In this document: positions 45,697 to 57,754 of the stretch, one piece after another
How positions within the stretch are numbered: position 1 is the first letter of the stretch
How the letters are laid out: each line of letters begins with the position of its first letter
DNA from: Mangifera indica
Lineage: Eukaryota; Streptophyta; Magnoliopsida; Sapindales; Anacardiaceae
Assembly: GCF_011075055.1 (NCBI RefSeq)
Contig: NC_058145.1
Location: 6,047,228 to 6,111,227, forward strand
Direction of reading: 5' to 3'
DNA: 64,000 nt
Translations under genes and position numbers: made by a program
Notes under the pieces: model-generated
Database searches by the model: none
The model's input: the letters and a program-made list of their open reading frames with translations, nothing else
Told to the model about the DNA's origin: nothing

Positions 45697-45885
45697 GCTG
45701 TCCACACAGTACAGCTGATATTTTTCTTTTGCTGTCCACACAGTACAGCTGATATTTTTCTTTTGCTGTCCACACAGTACAGCTGATATTTTTCTTTGCT
45801 GTCCACACAGTACAGCTGATATTTTTCTTTACTGTCCACACAGTACAACCGATTATTTTATTTGCTGTCCACACAGTACAGCTGG
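45697..45885. repeat. 33-bp tandem repeat in LTR, six units
   Basis: Each unit contains GCTGTCCACACAGTACAGC, whose ends GCTGT and ACAGC are inverted, followed by a T-rich spacer. The last two units are diverged. The same array occurs at 52901-53086, and a shorter, older version at about 37848-37965. Confidence 0.9.
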
Positions 45886-47061
45886 CGTGTAAGGATTTTT
45901 AGTATATTTTCTGCTTTCCTGTATCATATGAGTCATTATAAAACCAAAAATACTTGTTTTCCATTTTCTAAAAGCATGCATGACTTAGAAAATATTTTTC
46001 CTCTTTCTTTATTTTTTTCTAAATCATGCATATGTTATGATTCCTCATGTATGCATATATAACCATAATATGAAATATGCATATTTGTTATTTTCCCTTA
46101 TTCTTTTCATTTCTTCTCAAACATCATATTATTTTCTCATGCATTTATATATATAAATATCATGCCTCAATTTAATTTCAATTATACAATATAGGCTTAA
46201 TATAAGGGTTATTTCACACATTTTATGCACATAATTAAGCAAAATTAACCTATATCACATAAAATGATATTTTTACCCTTATGGCCAAAATTACCTTTTT
46301 ACCCTTATGGCCAAAAATTACATCATGAATCCTAATGAATTTCTTTATCCTTTTAAGCATAAATCACCTTAATTCTAATATCTTACATACTGATATAAGT
46401 AAAGGTTATTTAAATAACCTAACTCAAATTTACTTCAAGTATGTAAAGTATGAAATTCTTACCTTTTATTGGCTATATAGATGATTTAAGCGTATTCACC
46501 TTCTTTTCTTCTTTCTGGCAACCTTAATCAACCAAAAATATGATTATCCATCAAACTCCCAAATTTCACATATCTTAAAAATTAAATTTCTTACCTTAGA
46601 ACTGATCAGAATTGACAGATCTACACTTTTTATAACTAGAGCCTCTGGAAATTAGGTGGTTTAGCTAGGTTTTTGGACGAATTTTAGTTAAGGGAAAAAG
46701 CTTTAGCAAAAATCATGGAGGTCTCGGCTAAAATGAAGGAGGAAGTGAATAGAAATAAGTTTATAAGCCTATTGGACCATTTTGCCCTTAATCTTTTCCA
46801 TAAATTACTATTTTATCCTTAGCCAATTACCAAAAACCCTTAGCACCACCATATAATTTCAAGTGTGCCCTTCAATTTTAATTCCCACTTTGTCCCTTGA
46901 ATTTTTATAAAATGACCATTTTACCCCCTTTGAAAAATATTGCTCATTTGATAGTTTTCTCTAATTCTTTTACAATTTCTTTACACAACAAGTTATAAAA
47001 TCTATTCTAAGGGTAATTTTGGAAGTGAAGTTTACTGACACACCTGAATTCGGATGTTACA

Positions 47062-47075
47062 TTTCTTCCCCCCTT
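47062..47075 (-). other. Polypurine tract of the Tekay element
   Basis: Minus-strand AAGGGGGGAAGAAA directly precedes the TGTAACATCC start of the 3' LTR. Confidence 0.9.
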
Positions 47076-47097
47076 AAAAGAATTTCGTCCTCGAAAT

Positions 47098-48027
47098 TTA
47101 AACAAATAAGTTGGGAAATCTCTCTCTCATTTGTTGCTCAACCTCCCATGTGGCTTCTTCCACCTTATGATTCCTCCATAATACTTTCACTAATGGAATT
47201 GTTTTATTTCGGAGCTCTTTTATTTTTCTGTCTAGTATCTGCATCGGTTGCTCCTCATAAGCTAAATCTTCTTTTAATTCCACATCATCTGATTTTAAGA
47301 CATGTGAAAGATCGCTAATGTACTTTCTCAATAAAGAAATATGAAATACATTATGAACTCGATCCATACTAGGTGGAAGTGCAAGTCTATAAGCCATCTT
47401 GCCCACTCTTTCTAAAATTTCAAATAGGCCAATAAATCTTGGAGCAAGTTTCCCTTTTCTTCCAAATCTCATCACGTGCTTGTAAGGGGCTACTTTCACA
47501 AAAACTTTATCACCCGGTTGAAACTTTACTTCTTTCCTCTTCAAATCTGCATAGCTCTTTTGTCTGTCCTAAGCTTGCTTCAATCTAGTCTTGATAGTCT
47601 TTATATCTTCCACCATCCTTTGGGTTAACTCAGGCCCAAGAACTTGACTCAAATCATCTCGCTCTCCTATATCATCCCAATGTAATGGGGATCTACACTT
47701 TCTTCCATAAAGAGCCTCATATGGGGCCATTTTAATAGTGGACTGATAACTATTATTATATGCAAATTCGATCAATGGAATCATTTCATGTCAGGTCATT
47801 TTATAATCTAAACAACAAGCCCTCAACATATCCTCTAGTATTTGATTCACCTTCTCTGTCTGGCCATCTGTTTGAGCATGATATGCTGTGCTAAATGCCA
47901 GCCTAGTACCCAATGCTTTTTGTAAGCTACCCCAAAAAGCTGAAACAAATCTGGGGTCTCTATCTGACACAATAGTTTTGGGTACACCATGTAATCTCAC
48001 AATCTCCCGTATATAAATCTGGGCCAA
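47098..48027 (-). pseudogene. Tekay integrase core end, C-terminal domain and chromodomain
   Basis: Three open stretches in one frame order. 47791-48027 holds the second catalytic Asp (TIVSDRDPRFVS) and the Glu (DGQTEKVNQILEDML). 47569-47784 has IEFAYNNSYQSTIKMAPYE. 47098-47544 has the GPF-like domain (GKLAPRFIGLFEILERVG) and a chromodomain near the end (PMQILDRKIKELRNK, then EATWEVE). A chromodomain is the mark of chromoviruses and is thought to steer insertion to chromatin marks. Stops lie at 48028 (TAA), 47791 (TGA) and 47569 (TAG). Confidence 0.9.
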
Positions 48028-49035
48028 TTAATCTGAAGTAAAACTATCTTTCACTGGAATAAAATGGGCCGATTTAGTCAATCTATCTACAATCACCCAT
48101 AATGCATTATAGCCTTTTTGTACTCGAGGTAGGCCAATGATGAAATCCATTGAAATATCTTCCCACTTCCATTCAGGAATACTAAGTGGGTGAAGTAAAC
48201 CTGAAGGTCTCTGATGCTCGGCCTTGACCTGTTGACATACCAAGCACTTAGCTACATAGTCACCAATATCTTTCTTCATATCTATCCACCAATAAGTTTT
48301 CTTTAAATCCTGATGCATCTTTACTCCCCCAAGGTGGGCAGTGTAAAGTGTATCATGTGCTTCACTCAAGATTTTCTTTCTCAATTCCAGATCTTGGGGA
48401 ATACATACCCTGTTTCTGAACTTGAGCACTCCATCTATCATTTGAAACTTAGTTGCTTTCCCTTCACATATCTGTTGACTTATTTTCTGGCACCACAAAT
48501 CTTCTACTTGCTTCTCTTTTATTTCATTGAAGAGATTAGGTTGAATTTCCAATCTGGCCACTTGACTTCTTATCACCTCAATTTGTTCCCTCTGAAACTC
48601 TTTTTGCAACTCTATCTGAATGGTGAGGTGAGCTATGGCAATCTTTCTACTCAAGGCATCGGCTACCACATTTGCTTTACCCGGTTGATATTTAATATCA
48701 CATTCATAATCTTTGACTAGCTCTAACCATTTTCTTTGTCTCATGTTTAAGTCTTTCTGAGTGAAGAAATATTTTAGACTTTTATGGTCGGTGTAGATAT
48801 TACATTTAACTCCATATAAATAATGCCTCCAAATTTTTAAAGCAAAAACCACTGCTGCTAACTCTAAATCATGGGTAGGGTAGCGTGTTTCATAATCTTT
48901 TAACTGCCGAGAGGCATACGCTATTACCTTACCCTTTTGCATCAGCACGGCTCCCAAGCCATTATACGAGGCATCACAATAAATATCATAATCTACACCT
49001 TCCTCTGGCAATACTAAAATAGGAGCTGTAGTCAA
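48028..49035 (-). pseudogene. Tekay RNase H and integrase N-terminal half
   Basis: A 335-residue open stretch. RNase H runs from about residue 14 to 130 ([33 protein letters not shown]). A linker follows, then the integrase HHCC region ([11 protein letters not shown]) and the first catalytic Asp in [16 protein letters not shown]. It ends at a TAA at 48028 that sits in a Gln position of the family. Upstream it is separated from RT by a TAG at 49078-49080, where related elements have Trp. Confidence 0.9.
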
Positions 49036-49077
49036 CCGTCTTTTTAGCTCTTGGAAACTTTTCTCACAAGCTTCAGT

Positions 49078-50646
49078 CTATAGAAAAGGAGTTTCTTGTC
49101 TAGTAAGAGCTGTAAGTGGCTTGGCTAACCGGGCAAAACCTTGAACAAATCTTCTGTAATAGCCGGCTAGCCCTAAAAAGCTTCTAATCTCTTTCACAGT
49201 CTTCGGCCTCACCCATTCAAGTATTATTTCCACTTTACTGGGGTCTACAGCTATACCTTCCTTAGTAACCACATGTCCCAAAAATACTACTCGATCCAAC
49301 CAGAATTCACACTTAGAGAATTTGGCATACAATTTCTTTTCTCTTAATCTTTGTAGCACAAATCTCAAGTGTTCGACATGTTCTTCTTCTGATCTGGAGT
49401 ATATCAAGATATCATCAATAAATACCACCAAGAATTTGTCAAGGCAATCATGAAATACTCGATTCATTAAATCCATAAAGATTGCTGGAGCATTAGTTAA
49501 TCCAAAGGGCATTACCACAAACTCGTAGTGCCCGTAACGAGTTCGAAAAGCTGTCTTTGGAATATCCTGCTCTGCAATCCTCACCTGGTGATAACCCGAC
49601 CTCAAGTCATTTTTGGAGAACACAGAAGCTCCTTTCAATTGATCAAATAAATCATCAATTCGAGGCAATGGGTATTTATTCTTCACTGTCAATTTATTCA
49701 ACTCTCTGTAATCAATACACATACGAAGCGATCCATCTTTCTTTTTGACAAATAGTATGGGTGCTCCCCAAGGAGAGTGGCTAGGTCTAATAAAACCCTT
49801 ATCTAAAAGTTCTTGCAACTGTTTCTTTAATTCTTGTAATTCAGCTGGAGCCATTCGATAAGGGGCTTTTGAAATTGGGGCTGAGCCAGGTTCTAACTCG
49901 ATACTAAACTCCAACTCTCTCTCTGGAGGTAAACCTGGTAGCTCATCAGGAAAGACATCTGGGAAATCTTGTACTATTGGGACATCTTGAACACCCAATC
50001 TTTGAATATCATGCTCACGCACCACATGAGCTAAATATCCCGTACACCCCTTTTTCAATAATTTTTGCGCCTTTACACTACTGATCATCATACTAGGCTG
50101 ATGGCCCTCTCCGAAATTAAAGTAATCCCCATTATCGAGTTGGAATCGAGCCTTTTTCTTTCTACAGTCAATCTCAACTCCATACCTTTCTAAGAAATCC
50201 ATGCCTAAGATAACATCAAAATCGGGCATATCAAAGACAATCAAGTCCACCTTTAACTCTCTCCCATGTATCACTACCTTCTGGTCTTTTAGCATTTTAT
50301 CTGTAATCACACTCCCCCCATCTGGCATCTCAATTCTAATGGAATGGGTAGATCTAACAGGCACTAAACCTACCCTTTTAATAACCCCTGGTGCAATAAA
50401 GAAGTGTGTAGCTCCTGAATCAATCAATACATATAAAGAAACAGAGTGGAAAAAAAGCTGACCAGTAACTGCAGATGGACTAGCCTCCGCCTGACTATGG
50501 GTAGCTGTATAGACCCGTACATTAGTACCTCTCCCTGGTTGCACTGGCGGAATTAGGCTTTGTTGTGGTTGTATCTGAACTGGCACTTCGGTACTTTGGC
50601 AATCCTTTGCTATATGCCCTGGCTGTCGGCATCTATAACAAACCAT
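49078..50646 (-). CDS. Tekay nucleocapsid knuckle, protease and reverse transcriptase
   Basis: A 522-residue open stretch. Zinc knuckle [14 protein letters not shown] at residues 3-16; aspartic protease [10 protein letters not shown] (D76); post-protease [10 protein letters not shown] near 142-151; RT from about 255 with [11 protein letters not shown] (D347 kept, the usual Ile before it is Asn) and FIDD (409-412). The catalytic residues are intact. It is not a natural start: the Met follows a TAG at 50647-50649 that joins it to gag in the ancestor. The frame ends at TAG 49078-49080. Confidence 0.93.
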   Translation of the reverse strand: MVCYRCRQPGHIAKDCQSTEVPVQIQPQQSLIPPVQPGRGTNVRVYTATHSQAEASPSAVTGQLFFHSVSLYVLIDSGATHFFIAPGVIKRVGLVPVRSTHSIRIEMPDGGSVITDKMLKDQKVVIHGRELKVDLIVFDMPDFDVILGMDFLERYGVEIDCRKKKARFQLDNGDYFNFGEGHQPSMMISSVKAQKLLKKGCTGYLAHVVREHDIQRLGVQDVPIVQDFPDVFPDELPGLPPERELEFSIELEPGSAPISKAPYRMAPAELQELKKQLQELLDKGFIRPSHSPWGAPILFVKKKDGSLRMCIDYRELNKLTVKNKYPLPRIDDLFDQLKGASVFSKNDLRSGYHQVRIAEQDIPKTAFRTRYGHYEFVVMPFGLTNAPAIFMDLMNRVFHDCLDKFLVVFIDDILIYSRSEEEHVEHLRFVLQRLREKKLYAKFSKCEFWLDRVVFLGHVVTKEGIAVDPSKVEIILEWVRPKTVKEIRSFLGLAGYYRRFVQGFARLAKPLTALTRQETPFL

Positions 50647-50694
50647 CTATTTCTGCTGGTACCAACATTCCCCACTATGACGTCTCCCACAAAT

Positions 50695-51760
50695 CTAACA
50701 TTGGGGAATATTTTCTTTTCTAGGCTTCTTATCACTCTTCCAGCCTTTTCTATTTGCTTTTGACTGGAATTTTCTTTTTCCTCTATTATTTCTGAAACTG
50801 GAGCCAATTGAGCTACCCCCTGATGTTGTGACTGGTGCTGAAATAGTCAATGAAGCAGGTAAAGCTGACTGACTTGGCATCACTGTTTGGGGTACTGTCA
50901 ATGATGGAGGTGTTGACATAGAAGGTGCATTCCTGGGTAGCTTATTAACATATACCTCCAACCTCAATGCTCTCTCCAATGCCTCTTCATAAGTTTGAGG
51001 AGGTTGTGGTCCAGCTAGCACATGCAAGGCTATCTCTGGTCTAAGGCTCTGAAGAAATCTGTCCAACCGGAGACTAGGGGTACTCACCATACCTGGAGCA
51101 AAACTGGCTAAGACATCAAAACGGGTAGAGTAATCCTTTACTGAACCCTCTCCCTGTTGTAAAGAAATAAACTCTTGAACTTTGACTGCTACCACATCAG
51201 CTGTTCTGTATTGGGCCTCAAATACCCCTTCTAAAGTCTTTCCAGGTCATTAGATCCATATTTCTGGTTTCTTTAACTAGGTCCCACCATACGCGGGCCT
51301 CTCCTCTCATCAAGAAACTGGCATACCGAACTTTTTCTCTATCAGTCATAGGAAATAAATCCATAGTACTTTCCACTTGCTTGATCCATTCATCAGCCAC
51401 TAAAGGATCTTTAGTACCTTTAAATTCAGGAGGGGTATGTTGATTAGGTAAGGAATAAATGGGCTCAAGTCGCCTTTGAGCTCTAATTTCTCCTCTCCCT
51501 TCATTCCTCATTTCATTTCTGATTTCTTCTATGACTTCCTCACGAATCTCACTTTTAATCTCATCTCGGATGGCATCTCTGACTATATTTTCAGGTGTGG
51601 GTCTATCTTGACTCTCAGTCAACACCTGACGGACTATATCTCTTATTTCTGCTAGCCCAAATCCTGAACCAACTGACGGGGCAGGGTTAGACGGTTCTCC
51701 CGTCTCTCTTTGAATACCCCTTCCACGACCCCGTCCTCGTCCTTGTCTTGTGGTACTCAT
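50695..51760 (-). pseudogene. Tekay gag
   Basis: It starts at ATG 51760 with MSTTRQGRGRGRGRG, an Arg-Gly-rich N-terminus usual in Tekay gag. A charged helical stretch follows (IRDEIKSEIREEV), then the gag core PPEFKGTKDPLVADEW. The frame shifts near 51220-51230, where a run of four G on the minus strand replaces three in the related copy near 36795. It reopens at 50695-51195 (VKVQEFISLQQGEGSV, YSTRFDVLASF) and ends at TAG 50695, a CAG in that same related copy. Confidence 0.9.
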
Positions 51761-51964
51761 AATCTAATAACTGCATAAGTGTAATTACATAATATTCTAT
51801 TATTTGAATACAGGTAAAGAAAATAACTTACTGCAGTCGATTCTCAGGAGCTGATTTGTGAGACATGAGGGGCACCTATGCAATATTAGAATGCAAAATC
51901 ATAGATATATTGTATTATATTACCACACATTATATTATATCTTCCTTTAAGCGCCCAAAATCGC

Positions 51965-51976
51965 GCTCTGATACCA
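51965..51976 (-). other. Primer-binding site (initiator-Met tRNA)
   Basis: Minus-strand TGGTATCAGAGC, four bases inside the 5' LTR at 51981-54264. Confidence 0.95.
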
Positions 51977-52265
51977 AAAATGTAACCTCTCCTAACCATT
52001 GGGTGTGTTACAGAAAAACGGCATGAGTTCCCCTATTTTAGAGGGCCCGGGGAATATTTTTCTCTTTTTCATTATGCCCTGTAACACTCCCAATTTATAA
52101 TTCACACAAACCAGTCCTACCAATCGACTGGATTTTTATCAACTTAATCACAATTAGTAAAATAAGTACATAATAATAACCATCATAAAAATTTTCACCC
52201 ACAGAAACTTTATAATCAATTTTCATAACTAGCTGTATATATATATACATATCCACCAATATCTA

Positions 52266-52270
<5 letters not shown>

Positions 52271-52312
<42 letters not shown>
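52271..52312. repeat. (TA)21 microsatellite in LTR
   Basis: The counterpart of 45039-45110, about 30 bp shorter. Confidence 0.95.
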
Positions 52313-52314
<2 letters not shown>

Positions 52315-52900
52315 CATATATTCACATATACATCAAAACATATATATATTAATAAAAATATGGTGCCTTCCTCCCTTAGCCTCATGTCTCATTAGTGCTC
52401 TCCGGGAACCTTTGCTGCATTTCTTTACCTGTAAAATATTAAATTAAACGGAGTGAGCGACTATAGCTCAGTAAGAAAATCATACTAAACACTTAAAGTA
52501 TTTCATACCAGTATTAATCTTTTATAATCTTTTCCATACTCAGCGTGTCTGAACTATTTACAACAAAATAATTGACACAGAACACGCATTTAACACATAT
52601 CATAATTTTTTTCTTTCACACATTTATTCATTTCCTTACTGTACAGATATGATTCACTCATTATGATTTATGCATGTATGAGTGCCATGACATTTTTATT
52701 TTCTGATCGTACATCTTTCTCAACTCTTTATCAGCCACACAGGCTTGTATGCATAATTCTAATGCAAATGACTTTCATAAAATATTTACTAATTTGTTTC
52801 TCTCTCATTCTCATTGATCTATTTAGACTACATATGATAGTACTTGCAGTCACCATACAAAATATAATTCTCTCTTACACGCATATATTTTTTTTTTTTT

Positions 52901-53086
52901 GCTGTCCACACAGTACAGCTAATATTTTTCTTTGCTGTCCACACAGTACAGCTGATATTTTTCTTTTGCTGTCCACACAGTACAGCTGATATTTTTCTTT
53001 GCTGTCCACACAGTACAGCTGATATTTTTCTTTACTGTCCACACAGTACAACCGATTATTTTATTTGTTGTCCACACAGTACAGCT
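52901..53086. repeat. 33-bp tandem repeat in LTR, six units
   Basis: Same array as 45697-45885, with the same order of diverged units, so the array predates this insertion. Confidence 0.9.
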
Positions 53087-54264
53087 GGCGTGTAAGGATT
53101 TTTAGTATATTTTCTGCTTTCCTGTATCATATGAGTCATTATAAAACCAAAAATACTTGTTTTCCATTTTCTAAAAGCATGCATGACTTAGAAAATATTT
53201 TTCCTCTTTCTTTATTTTTTTCTAAATCATGCATATGTTATGATTCCTCATGTATGCATATATAACCATAATATGAAATATGCATATTTGTTATTTTCCC
53301 TTATTCTTTTCATTTCTTCTCAAACATCATATTATTTTCTCATGCATTTATATATATAAATATCATGCCTCAATTTAATTTCAATTATACAATATAGGCT
53401 TAATATAAGGGTTATTTCACACATTTTATGCACATAATTAAGCAAAATTAACCTATATCACATAAAATGACATTTTTACCCTTATGGCCAAAATTACCTT
53501 TTTACCCTTATGGCCAAAAATTACATCATGAATCCTAATGAATTTCTTTATCCTTTTAAGCATAAATCACCTTAATTCTAATATCTTACATACTGATATA
53601 AGTAAAGGTTATTTAAATAACCTAACTCAAATTTATTTCAAGTATGTAAAGTATGAAATTCTTACCTTTTATTGGCTATATAGATGATTTAAGCTTATTC
53701 ACCTTCTTTTCTTCTTTCTGGCAACCTTAATCAACCAAAAATATGATTATCCATCAAACTCCCAAATTTCACATATCTTAAAAATTAAATTTCTTACCTT
53801 AGAACTTATCAGAATTGACAGATCTACACTTTTTATAACTGGGGCCTCTGGAAATTAGGTGGTTTAGCTAGGTTTTTGGACGAATTTTAGTTAAGGGAAA
53901 AAGCTTTAGCAAAAATCATGGAGGTCTCGGCTAAAATGAAGGAGGAAGTGAATAGAAATAAGTTTATAAGCCTATTGGACCATTTTGCCCTTAATCCTTT
54001 CCATAAATTACTATTTTATCCTTAGCCAATTACCAAAAACCCTTAGCACCACCATATAATTTCAAGTGTGCCCTTCAATTTTAATTCCCACTTTGTCCCT
54101 TGAATTTTTATAAAATGACCATTTTACCCCCTTTGAAAAATATTGCTCATTTGGTAGTTTTCTCTAATTCTTTTGCAATTTCTTTACACAACAAGTTATA
54201 AAATCTATTCTAGGGGTAATTTTGGAAGTGGAGTTTACTGACACACTTGAATTCGGATGTTACA

Positions 54265-54269
54265 ATACA
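54265..54269. repeat. Target-site duplication, right copy
   Basis: ATACA against ATAGA at 44742-44746. It marks the right edge of the Tekay insertion. Confidence 0.8.
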
Positions 54270-56712
54270 TCAATCCTTGTACATAGCATAACATACATGA
54301 TTGATCCTATAGCCAAAGCATATAAGATTATACTTGTCTTATCTCTCTCAAATTGCATACATAGACACATCTCTATTGAAAGATATGCACCATGGGACGT
54401 GGGCAAAAATCCTTTCTTGGATTTTTTCATATTGAATCTAGTCAGTACGTTGTCTATATATGTGCTTTGACTTTGACCTAATACTCTACGCTTTCTATCT
54501 TAATAAATTTTGATCCTAATAATGTATACTACTTATCCTAATTTTTTCACAGAGAAATACTTGGATAACCAAGCCTTTACCAATTACAAGTTTGGCCAGT
54601 CATTTCAAATAATCAAAATGTTATCGACATACAATACTAGAAATGCAATCACACTCCCATTAATCTTCTTATAAAGACACGATTCATCTTCATTTTTGAT
54701 GAATTAGAACTTACAAGCAACTTCATCAAAATAATATTTCTACTTTTTAAAACCTTCTTAAGCCATAAATAGACCTTTCTAACCTATATACTTTATCAAC
54801 TTGTCTAGCAAGAACGAAACCATTGGGTTACGCTATATAGACGTCTTCTACAAGGTTACCATTCAGGCAAACAATCTTGACATGCATCTAAAAAATTTCA
54901 TGGTCATAGTATCTAGCTATAGCAAGCGTAATCTTAATAGACTTAAGCACAATAATTGTCGTAAAGTTTTCATCATAGTCAATGTTATATTTCTAAGTGA
55001 TACCTTTGGCAATCAATTGTGTTTTATAGGTATGCATGTTACCTTCTATGTTGTTTTCTTTCTGAAACCCATTTATGCCCTATGGGGTTTACTTTTTTAG
55101 GTGTATTCACCAAAGTCCATACTTGATTTTGATATATAAAGTCTACTTCAGATTTCATGGCAACCAACTATTTACCAAAATCTAGACTTGAAACAGTTTT
55201 GTCGTAGGTCTTATGTTCATCATCATTGACAACCAATATGTCACCGTGTTAAGTCAAGAGAAAACCAAATATCTCTAGCTCATGACATACTCTTACAAAC
55301 TTACATTAACTTTTATGTGCATTGAGGTTGTTCTACTTGAAATGGAGAAACTTTCTTATCATGATCAACCATTTATAATGGCATATTGTCATGTTTAACA
55401 TTTATGGCATCATATGGTATAGAAACTTCATTGAGCTCCACCCTTCTCCCACTGGTTCTCTTAAGAGTAAACTCTTTCTCAAGGAACACACAAGTACAAG
55501 TAACAAAAACCTTTTGCTCCTCCTAATCGTAGAAATTATATCCTTTAGTAACCTTTGGGGACCTCACAAAGGCACACTTTTTGGACTTAACACTTAGCTT
55601 GTTTGAAGTCAATTTCTTAACATAAGCTTCATAACCCTAAGTCCTCAAGTAATCTAAATTGGGCAAAACTCTTATAGAGTTTTATCCATAGATTTAGATG
55701 GGACACAATTTAATATAAAGTTAATAGTTTCTATGGTATGGGCCTAAAAGGACATGGGTAGCTCAGTAAAACTCAACATAGACCAGACCATTTCCATCAA
55801 GGTTTTATTTCTCTATTCAAATACACTATTATATTGTGGAGTACCAAGAAGAGTGAGTTGAGTTACTATCACATTTTCTTTCAGGTATTATTTTAATTCA
55901 ATACTTAAGTATTCACCTCTTCAATCACTTTAGAGGATTTTAATTTGTTTATCAAGTTGCTTTTCTACTTCATTTTTAAATTCTTTGAATTTAACAAAGT
56001 ATTTAGACTTGTGTTTCATTAAAAATACATAGTCATATCTATTGAAGTTATCAGTAAATATAATGAAGTAGACTTCCCTATATCTAGCATGCACTGTCAT
56101 GGCCCACACGTATCACTATGAATGATCCCTAACAGTTTAGTCACCTATTCATTGTGTCAAGTGAAGGGTGTTTTGTCCATCTTACGTAATAGACACAATT
56201 CACATTCATCATATGACTACAAGTCAAATGATTGCAAAACTTTTTGTTTAAGAAGTCTTGATATACGTTTCAGTTCTATGTGGCCTAGCCTGTAGTGCCA
56301 AAGATATGTAGTATTCAAATTGTTCAATTTTAATATTTTATTATTTTGTATATTGAGAATTTCATTATCCAATTTTAGAATATATAAACCTTTATGGAAT
56401 TTAGCTATTTTATGAAGAATATTATTTAAATTGATGGTTATAATATCACCAACAATAAAAAAATGAATATCTCTCTTTATCCAAAACAGATATAGAAACT
56501 AAGTTTTTAGAAACAGAAGGAATATAATAGCAATGTTTTAACTCTAAAACTAGCCTAGTAGGCAACCCAAGATAATAAACATCTACTGTTATTGCAGCAA
56601 CATATGTTTCATTTCCAGCATGTTGAATCTTAATACTTTGATTATAATAAAAATATAAGTTTAATATATTAACATGTCCAAAGAATGCATGAATGCATTG
56701 CAAGATGGACAA
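54270..56712 (-). pseudogene. Copia protease, integrase and RT (part 2 of split element)
   Basis: The minus-strand reading shows the end of the protease and the pre-integrase block (LVLELKHCYYIPSVSKNLVS in 56446-56712). The integrase core follows at about 55780-56100 (YFIIFTDNFNRYDYVFLMK, then a mutated GEYLS, then NKTLMEMVWSML). RT has the catalytic box as YVDN instead of YVDD near 54620-54632, plus SIMYVMLCTRIDV at the join. There are many stops. It is the older host of the Tekay element and continues at 44746. Confidence 0.8.
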
Positions 56713-56852
56713 AGTGTGAAATATACAGATAAATCTGAAGCAACAAAATATTAGTCATACCTCTCTTATGATGAAATTGTATGTTAACCGTTCAGTCTTC
56801 TAAAAATAAAAATTACTTGAAAAGAGAAAAGTTATAGTTATGATAATTTAAT

Positions 56853-57657
56853 TGTTCCAGTCATGAGTTTCATGCCACTTATGAAGTGTCCAATTCTTTG
56901 CTGCCACATGCCCAAGGGAGTGTTAATCCATTGTTGCCACGTGTTTAAGTCACATGCTAAAATGGTCTCAGTTGGAACACTTGAAAAATGTCCAACAAAA
57001 CGTAACTAACTTTATAAATGGATTTTGGATTAAAAAGCAAAAGGTTGGAAATTCTATAAAGCGAAAAAGAAAATAAAAAATTACTCTAATTTCTCTGTCA
57101 CTCTCACTAAGCTTTCATTTGTATTCATTGAGAATTATGTGCACTTAACCTGTATTTACAACCTTATAGAGGCATTAATACTTTTATCTCTTTGTAATCA
57201 AACATTATGGGCGTAATCCCATATCTACAAGTTTAGTAAGCGCATTCTCGAATATATTATGTGTAGAAAAATTTTCAAAAGATTGTGAAACTTCAAAGCG
57301 ATTTACTTAGAGAAATAGACATAAGAGGCTTGCAAGAGAAAACTCTAAATCATTTTAATTGGGCATTTCTACAACTCAAACTCTTTAAATTTTATCTGTT
57401 GTTACTATTATTTATTATTGTTGTTGTTATTGATATTGTTATTTATTGTTGTTGTTGTTATTTATTTCTGCTGTAAAATTTATTACTGTTGCGCTTCTAC
57501 AAAATCGTAATCTGTTTGACAATTTATTATTGTTATTGCTTTTGTGTGTTCTGTAAAGTTTGCTTTAGAATTTATTAAAGTGTATCCTTTAATTTTTTGT
57601 TAAGAACCTATTCATCTTCCTCTAGGTTTATATTGGCCATTGCAAGAATGATTAACA
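56853..57657 (+). repeat. 5' LTR-like region of a plus-strand Sirevirus
   Basis: It runs from a TGTTCC near 56853 to ATTAACA at 57657, just before a primer-site-like motif. It contains a TATA-like TTTATAAATGG near 57014 and a T/G-rich low-complexity stretch at about 57398-57476. The left border is a guess from the TG rule. Confidence 0.5.
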
Positions 57658-57659
57658 AT

Positions 57660-57672
57660 TAGTATCAGAGTC
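57660..57672 (+). other. Primer-binding site, degenerate
   Basis: TAGTATCAGAGTC corresponds to TGGTATCAGAGC of initiator-Met tRNA with two changes. It lies between the LTR-like region and gag. Confidence 0.65.
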
Positions 57673-57754
57673 TGGACTTTAGTTTTATTAAAATCTAATG
57701 ATTTTTAGAGAAACAATCTTCTTTTTAATTGCTAATACATCTACTCCTATTTTT

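Larger units (their letters stand above)
44747..47061 (-). repeat. 3' LTR of the Tekay element
   Basis: 2,315 bp. It carries a long TA array and a six-unit 33-bp tandem repeat. On the minus strand it begins TGTAACATCCGAATTC and ends GGTTACA. Confidence 0.93.
44747..54264 (-). mobile_element. Full-length Tekay/Del chromovirus
   Basis: A 9.5-kb minus-strand element with LTRs at 44747-47061 (2,315 bp) and 51981-54264 (2,284 bp), TGTAAC...GTTACA ends, a tRNA-Met primer site, a polypurine tract, gag, protease, RT, RNase H, integrase and chromodomain in Ty3/gypsy order. The LTRs are nearly identical by eye apart from a dinucleotide-repeat length difference, so it is fairly young. Six in-frame stops and one frameshift in gag make it non-autonomous as it stands. 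It sits inside the RT gene of an older copia element. Confidence 0.95.
51981..54264 (-). repeat. 5' LTR of the Tekay element
   Basis: 2,284 bp, the partner of 44747-47061 with scattered single-base differences. The 31-bp difference in length comes mainly from the TA array. Confidence 0.93.

Noticed and set aside
45626..45874. Open frames of repeated CVDSKEKYQLY-type peptides
   Set aside because: They are translations of the 33-bp LTR repeat in several frames, with no start context or outside support.
45697..45885. Regularly spaced repeats resembling a CRISPR array
   Set aside because: The spacers are the same T-rich sequence in every unit, the array lies inside a plant LTR and it is duplicated in the other LTR. 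It is a plain tandem repeat.
48313..48720. 135-codon plus-strand frame
   Set aside because: Antisense to the RNase H and integrase coding region of the Tekay element.
51965..51976. tRNA fragment or gene
   Set aside because: Only 12 bases matching the tRNA-Met 3' end, directly beside an LTR; it is a primer-binding site. The other such sites in the window were judged the same way.
57285..57476. Short hydrophobic protein
   Set aside because: Comes from T/G-rich low-complexity repeats (TTATT, TTGTTG) in an LTR-like region.
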